Source: Hydractinia symbiolongicarpus (taxonomy: Eukaryota; Cnidaria; Hydrozoa; Anthoathecata; Hydractiniidae). Taken from it: a stretch of 60,000 bases of DNA. A program made the translations under genes and the position numbers. Within the stretch, counting starts at the first letter, position 1, and every line of letters starts with the position of its first letter. The stretch lies in the NCBI RefSeq assembly GCF_029227915.1, contig NC_079889.1:7876001-7936000 (forward strand). Reading direction: 5' to 3'. The notes below the pieces were generated by a model. It searched no databases. It was given only the letters and a program-made list of their open reading frames with translations, and had not been told where the DNA came from. Positions 12,101 to 27,100 of the stretch are shown piece after piece.

Positions 12101-15100
12101 CAACCATAGTAAGTTGTGTAAGCATTTAAACATCTGATGTCTACGATAAGATTATGTAAGATTTATATGGGTTTTAAAAAACTTATTTTTTTATGCAGAA
12201 GACAAGGAAAAGTTTTGCATTGACTGTGTATTGATTTATTAGAGAATTATTTAACATAAACATTTAATGTTTAAAGATGCGCTCATTAAGGTTTATTTAT
12301 CTTTTAAAAAACCTTGAAACCATGTTTTATGCAGGAGTGAGGAGTAAAGTATTGTGTTGGCCATTCATTTATTTACTTTCATTTATCATCTAAAGTCCTA
12401 AGATGAAATCATAAAGAGTATAACAACTATCAAATAAATAAATATAATTTTTAGGCTGGAGGTAATGTTTATCATGCATTAATTTAACTAGGGTCTTTTC
12501 AACTGAGTGACAAGGTGTTATGAGTTTTGTGATACAAACTGCAATAATAATAATTAAACAGTTATTTAAATTCATAAAAGTATCTACTCAAAACAATTTA
12601 TTGTGTTTATCACAAAACGGTTGGCTGTTAATTTCATTGAATAAAATGCAAAATAAATTGGCAGCAACAATAACAATGTTCATAATATGCCCATGACATT
12701 GGCTGTACTTTAATTTATAACAAAGCAGTCCCTGTGTTTTAAAAAAAAGTCTCTAAAAAGTAGAATACAATAGCTAAGGAAACCTAGTTCTTAGCTAATG
12801 AAATTATTTCAATTTAACTACATGATTTGTTACAAACAATAAAAATATCACAGGAGTTGAATTTTATTATTTCTTTAAGTAGTTGATACACCTAAGGCAA
12901 CAAAATTAGTTCCTGCTCTTAAACAAAAACAAATAAAAAAGTTAAAACAAAAAAAATGAATGACTGGCATGATAACAATGAAAAGAATTAGACCACAACA
13001 TTTCTGTGTATTATCTTGTCATAATAAAAAAAAAAGAAACAAAAAAGTTACTAGATGTAATTTACAGTATTTAAAAAAGAAAATTTTCCCTCTGATGATT
13101 ATCATATTAGCACCATGACAATATTTGCTGAACATGTCAAAAAACAATTTCAGAGTTGGGATACTACTTTAAATTATTTTTGTGGTGGACCAGGTTTGAC
13201 TTTTGATACTTTAAATACTTGACAGTGAAGCATACAAAACAGTGGTTTCTCTTTGCTCTTACTAACATCCTGTTTTCTGCTTTATACCATGGTTAACACA
13301 ACCAAAAAAGGTATTCTAAAAATTGATGGAGAAAATATCAACCTACCCACTGTCTCCTTTAAACCAGATAAATCCAAGTCGAAATCATCTAACGAACTTC
13401 CTCCTTTGCTATTACGTGCGTTGTACATATTTTTCTTATTTGTGTCATGTTTGTCTTGCCTACCCATCTGATCAAGATAGGGCTCGCTTTTTTGCAGCAT
13501 GTCTTTCATTTGACGTAACTGATGAGGCAACTCCTGTTTAAAGAAAATAAATTTATAGTCAACCATCAAATAAATTAACTTTTTATCAAAGTCAAATTAT
13601 TATTTCCATAAAAATATCAGTTCTAATATAAGATAAGCATGGCATCAGGCAAATTTGATCAGTTATGGGAGAAATACAGACCCACTTTTTTAGCTGATTT
13701 TATGTGCAGAGAAGAATAGTAAAAATCAATGCCTTATTAATGTTTATACCTAAACTTTTTTCAAAAAACCATGGATGATTATTAGGACAGAACGCAGAAT
13801 GATTTAGACAAGTCATTGATAGCACGTAACAAACACCAGTTTTTATAGGATGTTGGCGAATGCAGTACATCCAAAAACATGCCTGAAACACTTGAAATGC
13901 TTTCTCAGAAAAAGTCTTATGTGGGACAAACAAGTACAAGATAAGCTAAACAACAAAAATAGTTGGTTGGTTTTTACATCCAGGTGTAAAAAAATAACAA
14001 AGTATATAGATTGTATGATCAGTCCGCTACAAAACATACCTCTTCGCTACTTCGGTCTTGATATTGCTTTTGAACAGAGCCGTATGAAATCAATTCGTCC
14101 AAGTTATCACTTGAATATGAACGCTGTTTGACAGATACAACATTGTCATTTGGGTAGTCAATCTAAAAGAATAAAATGTCTGTATAAATACATCAATATA
14201 CGTGTCTGTAGATTCACAATAAACATCAACCCTTTATGAATAACAATATTTTATCATAAGATACATAGATCAAACTTTTTTAATATTGCACGGTTCGTTT
14301 TAACATCAGTAATAACTAGTTTCTAAGCATTGCACCTCAAATTTTAAAAACACAAATGACAGTAAAAAGTATTTATTAGGGGACCTCAGAATATCTTTCT
14401 AAGACCATCTATATTTGGGGGTCGATACAAGGATACTTTACTGTTCCAAGAAGTAGACAAACATGCCACATTTGTCTGATACGTTGTTTTACACCTATGA
14501 TTGTGTTGTCTTTGCTGCAAAACTATCCTCTTGATGGCTAAACTTGGCCACTTTACAGGAAAAGGGAAAATCAATATTTTTGAACCGAGAGAGGATCTTA
14601 TCCTGGCAAAGGCTACTGGTAAAATTCTAACAATATTAATGAACTTTGAAAACAATCAATTTAAACAACTTGGATTCTGGAATCAATGTTGATACATGTT
14701 GTGAATCTTGCAGATACTAGTGATAACAAGGTGTAAAAAGTTTTTTTTAGAATTTTATTTTCAGATATAGCTAAAAAAGTTCACACTGAATACAGTAAAA
14801 ATCTTGCAACATCCATTTAATTTTGCAAGTGTTACAGCTTCCAAGAAATTTATTTTAAAAAAACACAGCAAACAATTACAGGTACCAAATTCAGCTTTGT
14901 TTGGCTAAATAACTAGAAGCTAATTTTTATTGCAAAGTAAAAATAATAATAAAATAATATAATAAAAAAATGTTTGCAGGTACCAAACTCAAGAATCAAG
15001 AAAATAATTAAAAATTTTCTAGTAATAAAATTTCATTGGTTGGCAGAGTGCAGTGTTTTGAATATGTTAACTACACAATGCATAATCTACCTTTTTGTTT

Positions 15101-18100
15101 TGTGCTTTATGTTGAACTATATATGCCCCTAGCAACATTATCTAAACCATTCGATATTGTTGCTTGTGAAAAATTTAAATCTTGATGTATAGAAGACTGG
15201 ACACGATTCTATCTTTTTTGTTAGAAAAATAGAAAACATTGTACAATGTCGTTGGATACGATCATACACGTAAGTAATTCATGCATTCCACAACACGATT
15301 CTCGCCTGATCAAACCCTCCAATATTTACTAGATAACCCACCATTTTATAAATAATTAATGAGGAGACCAAAGTATACATTAACAGTGGGGATTCAGTCA
15401 TAATAATAGCTCCCAATTAATTATTCACTAATAAATTTTTTTCTTTTCTATTTATGAACAAGAATATAAATAATAAATGAACAAAATAAGAAAAAACTAA
15501 AATTTAATTATTCCAATTTTTTAAAATTTGCTTTAAAATGTGCCTGAAAACGAAAATTTATCACGATTGTTTAGAATCAAAATAATGCAAACAGCCACAA
15601 AACGTATAAGATGGCAAAATCTAGTGATATAATTTTTTGAACTGATATCTAAGTTCGTTCTCTTTTATTCACACATTGCATATTGGATAATTAATGCTAA
15701 TAAAACTAATCAAGTACACAACGTGTTCAGAGTTTTAAAAAATACATTACAAGTTTCCACTGTTAAAATCAAAAACATAAATGTATATCAGGTTTAGTTT
15801 TGAATAATCATGTTAAAAAAAATGGGCAGTTACTTTAATTTTAATTTTTACTTTTACACATGATCTATGCTTACAGAACCGAAGTATTGCATATTAAAGA
15901 TCTTTAAACTAAAGATTATCAAATTACATCATTTAATCAAGTAATTTTTTGAAAATGGATTAAAAAAACACAACAAGATTTTTGCAGCTTCGTGTTTAGG
16001 CTTTTTTATTAACGTTCCTTATATCTGGCTTTGTTTTTCACAGTATAACATCAAAGCTGATCAGTTTTTGTTTCATAGCAATGCAATGGTTGTAACAAAT
16101 GTTTAGCAACAAAAACAATTATTAAAGAATTAACAAGAACTAAAAAGAATTATATAATTTCGAATTTGTTGCATTTTTCAGTTCAAATGAACAGCAGTAC
16201 TTAAAACAGCTAATAAAATTGCTCTTACCACAATCATTTCTGATCTTTCAAGAATGAGACAATCTGATGCCCTTCTACCAGACTTTGTTTGCTTTCCAAA
16301 GCTGATGAAAAAGAATAATAAAAATATGTGGAGATAAATTACATTACAAAGATTTTACAGAACTTTTCAAAAAAAACTCAAGCCTTAGTAATAATCCAAA
16401 TAATCCAATTGTGATCGAATAAACCTGGTAAAAACATGTGTTGACAAATTATTAAGATCTGCCTCATAAGTAATTTATATATATAGGCTGCGAGACGCTC
16501 GCATTTTGAACTTGTTAATGTTCAGAGCAGGCTTAGGACATAGGAACATATTATTATAATACTTGCTATCTGTGAGCCAGTTCAAAACACGCGAGTTTTT
16601 GTAATTGAAAACGCCATTATAATCACATTTATAATCATAGTGTTAACCCCTGTCTAAGTCAATTCCATAAGTTCATATCAACAGGCAAGCAAAAATGCAC
16701 GAAAATGATGCTGGAAATTTTTACGACTGGAAAACTTTTGTGGAATTTTCCACAGGCTAACAACTAGTTTAAGTTATATAACAACAAGAGTGTGAAACGT
16801 TAAAAAAAGACTACTCACCTGCTACCTGGCAAGTACATACATCCTTCGAGATAAACAGAACCAGACAACAAAATATACCAACATGTAGCTAAATCTCCTT
16901 CCCTAGACGTAATAAAAACAAAAACAATTTATTTAAGGAAATTATGTAATGTTATGTTCTTATGCTACTAATTTAAAGACAATTTTTTTTAATTGGAATG
17001 TGCATAACACTTTCACAATTTAAAAACATTGCATTTACAACTGCATGCTGTATCAAATATATGTAATAGGTTGTAATATTATTAAATTTTGATATTATAA
17101 ACTAAGAAAGTGTTTAATTTACGTATGATTAATTGAAAATTTTTATGCATCATAGCGAATTCAAAGTGGTGAGGTGTGACTTGTTTATAAGGATTAAAGT
17201 AAAATAAGACCACCCCTTAAAAAATGAAAATACGTTTTTAAAAGAAATGCAATGTCAAAATAATCCTCCGAGCGCCTATTTTGAAAGTTGTGAATTTCAA
17301 TATAATAAAAACGTATATGAGTCACTTCGGAAAATTTTTAATTTTGCTACCATTATAGTTTTATGAAGTGTCTCTTCATAAAATCTGATGCGAATCTGAT
17401 GCAACTCCAATGTTATCTTTTGAGGAAAAAAGTTTTCCTACTTAACAAAATTGTTTTTTCTTTCCAAATAATTCTGTTTGCTCTAAATGAGTGCTCTACT
17501 TAAGCTTTTCTGTTCGATGTGTTAAAATTAAACCAATACCTCAGCTAATAACTCTTTAACTCTAACACTAGCATATTTTTATCTTAATTTTTCCTGGTGT
17601 TTATTATTTTTTAATAATTTTACCAAAAAATGAACAACTGAATTCAGGAAAGTCACTTTAGTTGTTTTCGTATATATTTTACAAGGGACTCATTCCATAT
17701 CCAAATATATTTTTAACTGCAACTGATATATCATGAATTCAACTCGTATCATTGGTTTTGTTTGTTTTTTGTACCAGTTGTTCAGTAAATATACAGATTT
17801 GAAATATGGGTGGGTCTTTTTAGCTATCACAACTAAATTGCTGTCATTTTGAATTACAAAAATTAATATAAAACCATTCTACGAATGATGTGAGAAAAAT
17901 ACTATTTGCAAATGTTTGTTTCAGGGTACCGGGCTAATGATCGAATTTACGAGTTCATACTTTTAATCGCATTTGTGTATCCAGGAAACTTTACGTATGT
18001 ATATAATCATGTGAGTTTCTACAGTTTTACTCTTCATCTCTAGTTGTTGACATTTCAAAATTTTCAAATCATTGGTGACAAAGACTAATTCTTTTTTCAA

Positions 18101-21100
18101 AGTAAAATGACTTTGCAGGATCATGCGGTTGAATGAATACAAACTAGAGACCTTTGCTTACTTTACTTTAAATACTAAAATCAAAACCACAAGAAACCTT
18201 ACAAACTACCATATTATCTATTGCTCAGTATTTATTAACTCTCTTAATATTTTCAGGCTGTGGGAGTTACAAAGCAAGCAGATATAGTAGTTTGCCCAAA
18301 TGGAAAAAAATAAAATTTGGTTGCATGCCCTTGATGAATTGGTATGAAGACTAAAATTTCAGTTTTTTTTAGCTCATATTATCAAAATGTTGACAAATTC
18401 AAATACTATGCTAATGAATTCTTTTAGTCTTCTTTTAGTGAATCGGTTATATTTAGAAAGCAAAGTGAAGTTGTTGATATTGTTCTTAGTGGTAACATAG
18501 CAAAACTACCAAACAGAATGTAATGAAACTTGGTTCCTTTTAATGATATATCACTAAGTATTTAAAGGGTTTTTTTCAAAAATGGTAACCCTAAAATACT
18601 AAATAATCAATATCAAATTATGTTCACTAGCAACAAGACCTAATTTTTATCATAACTGCCTTCCAGTTCAACTTCAGCATAAGCAAAAATTTACAATCTT
18701 TTTTAGTTCAATTTATTTGTGTTTGGATAATATTTTCTAAGTATATTACTACCACTGTAATGGCTCTACAATGGCGGACAACAAAATATGTACTATTTGA
18801 AATATGTAACAAAATATGTGCACACAAAATTGATATTATAGAAAAATAAGAAAGATGTAGATTGTTACCTAAAACATGCACAGCAAACTTTTATTATTAA
18901 AGAAAATATAAAAATAAGGAAATATATTTAATAATCATTAAAAAATGCAAGAAAAAAGTTTACCAAAACACAAAGTAGCCAGCTGTCTATGAACGTAAAC
19001 ATAAACATAAAAATTTTAAAAAATGACATGCTAATTAACATTAATATCAGTAATTAAAAAAAAATTAATGATGTTCATTAAAATAACTGATCCACTGATT
19101 CATAACCCTGTGTCAGTTTTGTGTGATGTGCTCACGCAACTAACAATTCAATTGATATGCCATAGTTTTTTTTGCTTAAAGACTTCAGAACAATAATAAA
19201 TGTTACTAAATTACCAGCAATTAGCAGTACTAAGGTACAAATCTTTTTTTCATATTTTTTCAAGAATCAAAATAATAATGACACATTGAAAGCATATTAC
19301 AAAGTACTTATTAAGTTTGTCAAAATGAAAGGAAGGAGTGAAGTAGAAAAAATGTTGCTATACATCGCCAGTTGTAATTTCACTTAATTAGCTAATTAAA
19401 ACCGACAATGTTATTCACACAGCACATGCTACAAAAACTGATTAATAAAAATTTTATTTTATTACATAGCAACAACATAATTTTTGTGTCATATTTACAC
19501 CGCAAGAGTTTTAACAATAAGAAAATTATAGCGAAATATGATATTGGTCAAAAAATCAAATTCAATCCACTAGATTTAACATTAGGACATTAGCAAGGAC
19601 ATCAAATTTTGTTTATTATTAAAAATCCTTCAAATTGTTAAACTTGCCACAAAGTTAGCTTATCTTCTCGGAACCAGGTTAACATGTTTGAAATTTTATA
19701 ATCAATTTTAACAAAAATGACCAACATATTTGAATTCAGCATCAAAATTTATAGACACATGCAAATTTTTCGAGTTTATATACTAAGTACAACTGCCTTT
19801 ATTAGCATCCAAGTTTTAATATTCTATGAAGTTAAATATTACTGTACAGTCAAACTCTTGTCAAATTTAAAAACTTTAAACTTGCCACTCATTTTTCTCA
19901 AATGCTTTTTGTTTCTTCTTTAAGTATTAAATGAAGTAAATACAGTTCCACAAATACGCAAGATCCAAGTCAAGTTTTGTACTGTTTTTGGGAGAAAAGT
20001 TTATACTCGCTTGTAGTTCACACATCTATTTTGCACTATTGACTTTGATTTTTAGCTTCACTGTTATCTGCATCAATTTTCATCACTGCAACATTGCAAT
20101 AGCTGGCAATGAATTGAAAAATATAAATTTTGAAAATAAAGCTAATTGTTTTTTAAATGGAGTACCACTTTCACATATAAAACGTTAGGCATGGTTTTTC
20201 AAGTTATAGCAACTCATTTAAAGCAAAAAAATGTTTAGCAGGCTTATACTAAACCAGATTCAGGGTTGTAAAAAAAAATCGTTTATCACACCGCTTTACT
20301 AAAATTTCACTCTTTTTTATTGAAAAACTCTGATTTGAATTTAGTTGCTAAGGTACAAAGCTAAGGTACTTAAAATTTTTACTGTTAGTGAAATCACTGA
20401 CTATCTGTTCTCCATGTATTTAACTGGTCTCATGAAAATTAAGACAAAATTATATCCCCTCCACCATACCTTAACTGTATAATTTTAGTGAATCCATTGT
20501 TGCAATTTTTACAACTTTTTCGCAACCCATTATAACATGAAAATACTTTACATTAATTACACAACAATATTTTGGGCAAATAAAAAAAATGGAAAACATG
20601 TGTTTTGTATTTTTAGGTTTTTATTCCATACATAACAATATAAGAAAAGTCAAATTAATACTCAGGAAATACATTTACATCATATTCTATTTTACAACCT
20701 GGCTGTTCATAGGCTGCATTTGCTTAATTGTAAACATATGACTATAATGTTTTGTGTGGCCTCGTTGAATTTAAAAACAACAGGCCTACTAGACCTGTCT
20801 AGATGTCAATACTGGGGTAAAAGGGAACACATCAACTTAGGGCAGGCATATAATAAGGGCGTGCAAAGTCCACACTAAAAGGGGGTATTATTTTTAAACT
20901 GAATATTCTTTTCTTCTTTGATTTATTTTTCCAACAACACCAAATTATTAGGATCTCTGTTTCAATTGATCAAGTTGAAATGAGTTTGTTGAATTAAAAA
21001 ATAAATCTTGAATCTATTGGGCAGAAATCTCACATAAACTAATTATTTCACTGCAGTAGCTTATAACCAAGAATTTACATGCTATTTCCTTTAAACACCT

Positions 21101-24100
21101 AATGTAACAATCTTTTTGTTGTGTCTATTGGAACAACAAAAAAAAACAACTTACATATACATGGTTTCATTTGATTCATGGATCTGATAACGAGCATTCT
21201 CTGCCATTTGCCGAACAGATGACTCAGGTAATTGTGAAATAGCTTGTATTTCGCGTAAATGGCCATAGATAATGTCGACATCCTAGATAAAGACGTATTT
21301 AATCTCCGCAAACACTTGACAATGATTTAGAACTGTTGCATACAAACACAGAAGTTTATACCAAAAATAGAAGGTTGATATTCAACATTAATTAAAATTG
21401 ACCAACACTAAGATAAATAAAAATTTTATAAAAGATTTGAAATCTTTTGCTACTGAAGATATCAGCAAAAGAAATCACAAATCTCTATGCACAGATTAAA
21501 CGTCACTAAAATCAGGTTAAAACCAACAAAAAATAAAAAACAAACTCTAGAATTGTGTTTAATAACCAACCAGGAACTTTTTAAAATAAACCACAAAATT
21601 ACATTTTGTAACTTTAAACAAATACAGGTGCAGCTATAATGGACAACTTAAAAAACTTTATAAATCTTAAAAACAACAACAACACCTTGAATCTGGAAAA
21701 CTGAAGTAATAGAACGAATGTCTGAGGTATTTAACTTGATAACTTGTTAAAAAAATTGCAGCCAATAATTTTGTAGATAGGAGCAGGTGGCAAAAAATGT
21801 TTTCTCAGAGAAACTATTGTTTGACAAAAAGCTGTATTAGTAAGCGTGAATCCAATTTCTGCTTCATTTATAGTAGCTGACTTGTCTGTGCATATTTTTT
21901 GATTAAGACACAAAAATTAATGATAACATCAAGACTAATCAAGATATTGTAGGTGAGAAGTGTATACGTAATGATGAAGGTGTTTTAGCTAGCACAGAGG
22001 AGGAGAAAAGGGTAGCTTGGAAGAATCATTATCAGAGGTTGCTTAACACTGAGTTTGAATGGGACGAGAATAATTTGTCTGATGATGATGTCGTAGAAGG
22101 GCCAGCTATGCAGATCAAGACAGAATGGGTAGTGGAGGCTATTAGGAAATTGAAGATTGGCAAGGCTGCAGGAGTATCAGGTATTGTTGCAGAGATGGTA
22201 AAAGCATCTGGATATATTGGAGTTGAGCTTATTACAAGTCTTGCTAACCAGATTATAAAGGATGGTGCTATTCCGAGTGAGTGGCAGTCGAGTGTAATAG
22301 TGAACTGTTTCAAGGGCAAGGGTGATGCATTAGAAAGGGGTAACTATAGAGGTTTGAAGTTGGTTGATCAAGTAATGAAAGTTATTGAAAGAGTGATTGA
22401 TAAGTTACTTAGAGAAAGAATTGATATAGATAAGATGCAATTTGGTTTTGTTCCAGGGCGTGGCACTACAGATGCAATATTTTTACTCAGACAGCTTCAG
22501 AAAAAGTATTTAGGAAAGAGAAAGAATCTCTATTTTGCCTTTGTAGATTTAGAGAAAGCTTTTGATAGAGTGCCACGTAAAGTTATTTGGTGGGCTATGA
22601 GAAAATTAGGTGTGGAAGAGTGGCTAGTTACGATGGTTCAGTCTATGTACAGCAATGCTAGAAGTCGTGTCAGGATTAACGATTCACTTAGTGATGAATT
22701 TAGTGTAAATGTTGGTGTACATCAGGGTTCTGTACTTAGTCCTTTGTTGTTTATTCTAGTCTTAGAAGCGCTGTCGATGGAGTTCAGAACAGGTTGTCCA
22801 TGGGAGTTATTGTATGCAGATAATTTGGTTCTCATAGCAGAGCCGATGGAAGAATTAGTTGAAAAGTTTGAGAAGTGGAAGAAAGGACTAGAAGAGAAAG
22901 GGCTGAAGGTAAACACAGCAAAGTCTAAAGTCATGATAAGTAGCATTGCAGCCAAGTGTGACCTTGTAGTTGGAAAGTGGCCTTGTGGAGTTTGCAGGAA
23001 AGGGGTTGGTAGTAACTCAATTTTTTGTCAGACTTGCAAGCATTGGGTACATAAGAAGTGCAGTAGTATTAGTGGAAGGTTAAGAGCTGACATACAGTTT
23101 GTATGCAAGCGTTGCAAAGGTGAGATTATAGAGAATGAAGTATTTCCAGCTTTAATGATGTACAACAGTGGCTCGTTAGAGATAGTTAAGAACTTCTGTT
23201 ACTTAGGTGATATGTTGGGCAGTGAAGGGGGTGTTGGAATAAGTGTTACTTGCAGGATAGGTTCTGCTTGAAAAAGGTTTAGAGAGTTACTTCCTTTATT
23301 GACTAGCAGAGTCCTGTCAATTGAGGTAAAAGGTAGGTTGTATGAGGCCTGTGTAAGAAGTGTTATGTTGTACGGTAGTGAGACATGGGCAGTGAAGCAG
23401 GAAGATCTTGACCGTTTAGAAAGGAATGATATGAGAATGGTTAGGTGGATGTGTAATGCCAGTCTGAGAGACAGAAAGAGTTCAGATGAGCTAAGAAGCA
23501 GGCTTAGTCTCCGTAGAATTAAAGATGTTATCCAGATAAGAAGATTGAATTGGCTGGGGCACTTGGAAAGAATGGAGGAGGATAATTGGGTAAGAAAGTG
23601 TAGAGACTTGATAGTTCCTGGGGCAAAGCCCAGAGGCAGACCGAGAAAGACTTGGCAGGAGGTTATAAGGACAGACTTGATAGAGAGGAAGTTGAGTTTA
23701 GATCTAACACAGTCTAGATCAGATTGGAAGAGGGTCATTAATATACCCCGTCCAACCCATGCTAGCATGGAAAACGGACGTTAAGCCGAGAATGATGATG
23801 ATGATGATGATCACTTTAATCTTCATGGATGCCCGAATTTGAAATATTTTGTGAGAATTTAATTTCACGACAGGGTGATTTGAAGGAACTTAATTTTGTA
23901 GATGGTTAAATTAATAAAACGTGATGGGAATTTAATTTGACTTATTTTTGTGAAAACTTATACCTAAGTTGGAATATCATTGACATAATAAACAAAAATG
24001 ACAGTATTGGTTAAATTGAAATTCATCATAGTAAGTAAACGTACATGGCAATAAGAAAGTATATGTCTATAATATTGACAAAATCATTTCAATTCGTATT

Positions 24101-27100
24101 GTAGAAATACTCGAACACTATCAGCTCCAAACATTATAGATCAACTCTTTTTTTCCTGAACAGAAAAAAAATTGTTATATACCAAAGTAAAAGGGGTGAT
24201 GGAAAAGATGAAGGCTAACTTTTAAGTATAAAACCCTTTTCATGTGATGTAATGTTTTCATTTTGCAATGAGAACAGTGGACATGGCTCACTCATTCCTG
24301 TAGGTATGAAAATGTACACAACAGATAACAGAAGTCAACTAAATTTATTTATTAAAAACGAATGTTCACTTAAAATTGGTGGAACTTTTTTTAAAAAGAA
24401 TTAAGAATTGAGTTTAAAATAATTAATTTCCATACCTTTTGTTCTTCCAAAATATCTAATTATAAAAACATAATTATGAATTTCAATAATAGCCATCTTA
24501 CCCTATATGGTCCTACTTTTTACCCTACAAGAATGTGTGTGCATGTAACAAAATCAGGAAAGTTCAATACACATTTGTCAACATTGGTAATTCATCTAGG
24601 CAGAGTTTTTGATACTAGCAGGCCTATCAATAAGAAAAAAGGAGTTGCGCAATAAATTGCATGCTCCAAGCTTTAATAACTTTGTTTGCGCGAGCGATCC
24701 TAATATACAAAAATTACGAAAAATTTCGAAAAAATAAAGTCAGGGCAAGATTTAAGTGCTAAAGTCCCAAGGCTGAAGGTTTAACCCTATTATAGCTCAG
24801 CTTAAGTGATGAAACTTGGCACAATTGTAGAATGTCTTAGTACGAACTCATACCAGGTAAAAAAAAAAAATTGATCACATCATAGGAATTAGAAATGATG
24901 TGATATAGATTTTTTGAAAAATAAAATTTTCTGGTCCTGATAATAAAAAAATTCTGGTCTGCATTATATACATGTTGTGGTAAGTATCCTTGGTAACACA
25001 AAAACATTCATTAGCATATATAAAACTATTTTAGAACAAAACAATGCATCAAAACTGTTTTATATTGACTTGCTGAAAAAAAAATCTAAGAAGCACAGAC
25101 AATGTGTTCAAAAATGGAGGAAAATTTATTACAAATTTCTTTTAATCAATAATAAAAGCTAGGAAAAGTCACAAAATTTCAACATTCAATGCCATGCACA
25201 AAAAGGATCTGCTCAATTAAAATTGCGGCACGCACTTTGCCCCCCCCAAGGGATAATAGGGTTAACAACCTTTATCTCAGCTGAAATAAGTTGAAGAAAT
25301 GTCTGGTGTACTTATGTTGACTCGCTTTTAATGTACTTTTTACGCAACATAACACAACTTTAGTTTCAAATAAATACAGAGTACAAAACAAAGAAACAAA
25401 AAATGAAAAAAGTGTTTTGCAGCTTCAACTTTTTTACGTGAAATCGTCGACATAATAACGAGTGTAACTAAAAATATGTTCTTAAAAAAGTTTAAATGGG
25501 CAGGAGACAGTTCATAAGCTCCTGCACACATGGGTGGTGGTCCATAATAAGAACCCATTAAGTTGTTTTTTTCTCTTCCTTCATCATTGCTCAGCTAGCT
25601 AATTTTTCTTGTAGAACTGGGGAAGCAATTATTGGTTCATCTATTATCTCATTTCTTAGAATTGGGCGTGCCTTTGCACGAGCGAGAGCAATCGCTTGCC
25701 CCTTACAGGCCTGTACTAGGCTTGAATTAATTACATACAACGTAATACGAAGACGTAATACATACGAAGCTATATCAAAAAGCTATGACAAAGTGTACTT
25801 CAACTTTTGTGAAAGAAAATGTGTTGATAATTTCCTTTTGTCGAAATTCTTTATTCTTTACAAACAAATCGTACAGATATCTGCTCTACCATTGATGGAC
25901 AAAATAATCTTAATTAAAAAAAAACTCATAACTAAACCAGAAATACTAATGATTGAAATATAAAATTGAAATATAAAAAATGGAACAGCTCTGCCTGCCT
26001 ATTTTTACTGCAAACATAATCATGGTTTTTCTGTATGTTTTTATGGAGGATGGGAGGATGGGCTCATTTTTTCTCGACCAAGATGATTTAAAAATTTGAC
26101 ATTATCCTGTAAACTAGCCTATTAAAGCTTAGGTTCCACTGTGGTTTATTTGTGGTTTAAATATATAACCAAAAAAATTTTAGGTGCGTTATACAAATTA
26201 AATTTGTGATTCAAGTGTGTTTATCTTTATATTCCTTAAACAAAGATAAGTGAATACTAAAACATTTTTTGCAAAGTTTTTTTTTGAATAAAAGCTGGTA
26301 GATTAAAACATTTCCTTTTTCTTCTCTAAACCAGAAAATGAACAAAATGTGTTCTAAAATCATTGAAAACTCAATCAACATTTATCAGCGGCTATTTATT
26401 TTAAATGTCAATATTAAAATTTCTTGAGATTGTATGTCAAACATTTTTAAACACAAACACATTCACATTATAGTTTAACTTTAAATCTTATTAAAAACTT
26501 ATTTAAAATAAAATTAAAACATATCCAAAATACATTTTGCTCATCTTCACTTATAACTTATAACAATATCCTACAATTAATAAACTGATAGCAAACAAAA
26601 CATTTAAACCACCCTTATGTAATTACTCGTTTGCAGTTATTCGAGTTATGAAGAAGAATTTGGATTGCTTGATGAGCAGATTTTTATGATCAAGTTAGAA
26701 GGAAAAAGAGTCTGCCCATGCATTTCCAAGTTATAAAAAATAGGAAAAAGTGAAGTACAAAGGCCATTCTTTGGTAAAGTTTGGTAAAATTCATTAATCA
26801 TTTTTTCTGAAGTACAATTTTTATGGTTGATTACATTTTGTTTGGGTCAGTTAGGATACGGCAAATAAAACTAGTTACAACAAAAGTGGTTATGAATGGT
26901 CAGCCTTTCTAACTAGTGTGAAGACTTAGCAATTGCTGACGTGTTACCAAAAAATTTGAGCAAATATTGCTGTACATAGACTGTACCTTCGTATCCACTC
27001 ATCCACACTTAATTTTCTCATAGCCCACCAAACAACTTTAAGTTGCACTCTATCAAAAGCTTTCTCTAATTCTGTCCATGGGAGTTATTGTATGCAGATG

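Noticed and set aside
23199-23768. 189-codon minus-strand open frame
   Set aside because: Antisense shadow of the LINE C-terminal domain; the same shadow appears at the other LINE copies.
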